DNA of 64,000 nucleotides from Pseudomonadota bacterium (GTDB taxonomy: Bacteria > Desulfobacterota > Desulfovibrionia > Desulfovibrionales > Desulfovibrionaceae). The notes under the pieces were generated by a model. It did no database searches, was not told where the DNA came from, and saw only the letters and a list, made by a program, of their open reading frames with translations. Of the stretch, positions 61,417-64,000 are shown piece after piece. Positions within the stretch are counted from its first letter, which is position 1, and each line of letters opens with the position of its first letter. The stretch spans positions 9,873-73,872 of the forward strand of contig JAEYOJ010000098.1 in assembly GCA_023411815.1 (NCBI GenBank), given 5' to 3'. Position numbers and translations under genes: made by a program.

Positions 61417-61433
61417 CGGGGGCCTTGCCCCCG
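61417..61433 (+). repeat. Short hairpin ahead of secA
   Basis: CGGGGGC and GCCCCCG form a 7-bp stem with a 3-base loop, about 27 bases before the secA start. A second, CCCCGC/GCGGGG, is at about 61388-61401. These may be remnants of the hairpin repeats or part of the leader. Confidence 0.4.
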
Positions 61434-61460
61434 ACGTGATCCCGACTCAAGGAGAACAGC

Positions 61461-63977
<2,517 letters not shown>

Positions 63978-64000
63978 TGCCGCGCGCGTAGGCAGGAGCC

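Overview
The window is a contiguous stretch of chromosome from a high-G+C Gram-negative bacterium, most likely a sulfate reducer of the Desulfovibrionales (class-level inference). The grounds are: an F1 operon that carries both b' and b stator subunits but no atpB/atpE; mreBCD-mrdA-rodA running into a bactofilin gene and then the ATP synthase genes; an isolated mannose-type PTS IID-HPr-EI set; a UbiA-type prenyltransferase of the futalosine menaquinone kind; and RNase Y in a Gram-negative setting. No rRNA, tRNA, phage, IS or CRISPR was seen. It is mostly core genome, with one obvious accessory gene near 44-46 kb.

Layout. 0-6 kb: part of a YjbQ-family gene, two unrecognised small proteins, an EAL-HDOD protein, a triple-PAS histidine kinase and an Rrf2 regulator ending in a good terminator. 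6-7.3 kb: a reverse pair, YkgJ-type Cys-cluster protein and heptose-phosphate adenylyltransferase. 7.9-12.3 kb: amtB (with a sigma-54 promoter), PII and glnD, a nitrogen-sensing set. 12.4-14.9 kb: a three-gene ABC importer of unknown substrate. 15.1-19.4 kb, reverse: rdgB, glmS and an AmiC-type amidase. 20.1-24.3 kb: rimO, rpsA, sppA. 24.3-26.4 kb, reverse: a YhcC-like radical SAM protein, ogt and a DksA-like protein. 26.6-33.4 kb: mreB, mreC, mreD, mrdA, rodA and bactofilin, a cell-shape operon. 33.7-39.5 kb: atpF'-F-H-A-G-D-C, followed by glmU. 41.1-43.6 kb: a small ZapB-like coiled coil, zapA, a probable 6S RNA and rny. 43.8-48.2 kb: a secreted GH68-like protein (reverse) and a SulP transporter. 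48.2-55.2 kb: ymdB, tyrS, a YdcZ-type transporter, ubiA/mqnP-like, rlmD (reverse) and rsmI. 55.2-58.6 kb: PTS IID, HPr, EI and smpB. 58.7-61.3 kb: a GlcD/GlcF-type dehydrogenase pair. 61.5-64 kb: secA.

Two observations stand out. First, the protein at 43829-45769 has the layout of a Gram-negative levansucrase/GH68 enzyme. At two of its three catalytic positions the acidic side chain has changed length (Asp to Glu at the nucleophile, Glu to Asp at the acid/base). It also carries four Asp/Asn/Gly low-complexity tracts, three of them inserted between blocks of the fold. Second, small double-hairpin repeats lie between genes and, in at least two cases (glnD and rlmD), inside essential-type genes, where they are read in frame as extra protein. 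In the glnD case the intergenic and intragenic hairpins differ by a compensatory base-pair change.

All calls come from reading the sequence. Nothing was searched against databases. Starts were chosen from ribosome-binding-site spacing and family N-termini.
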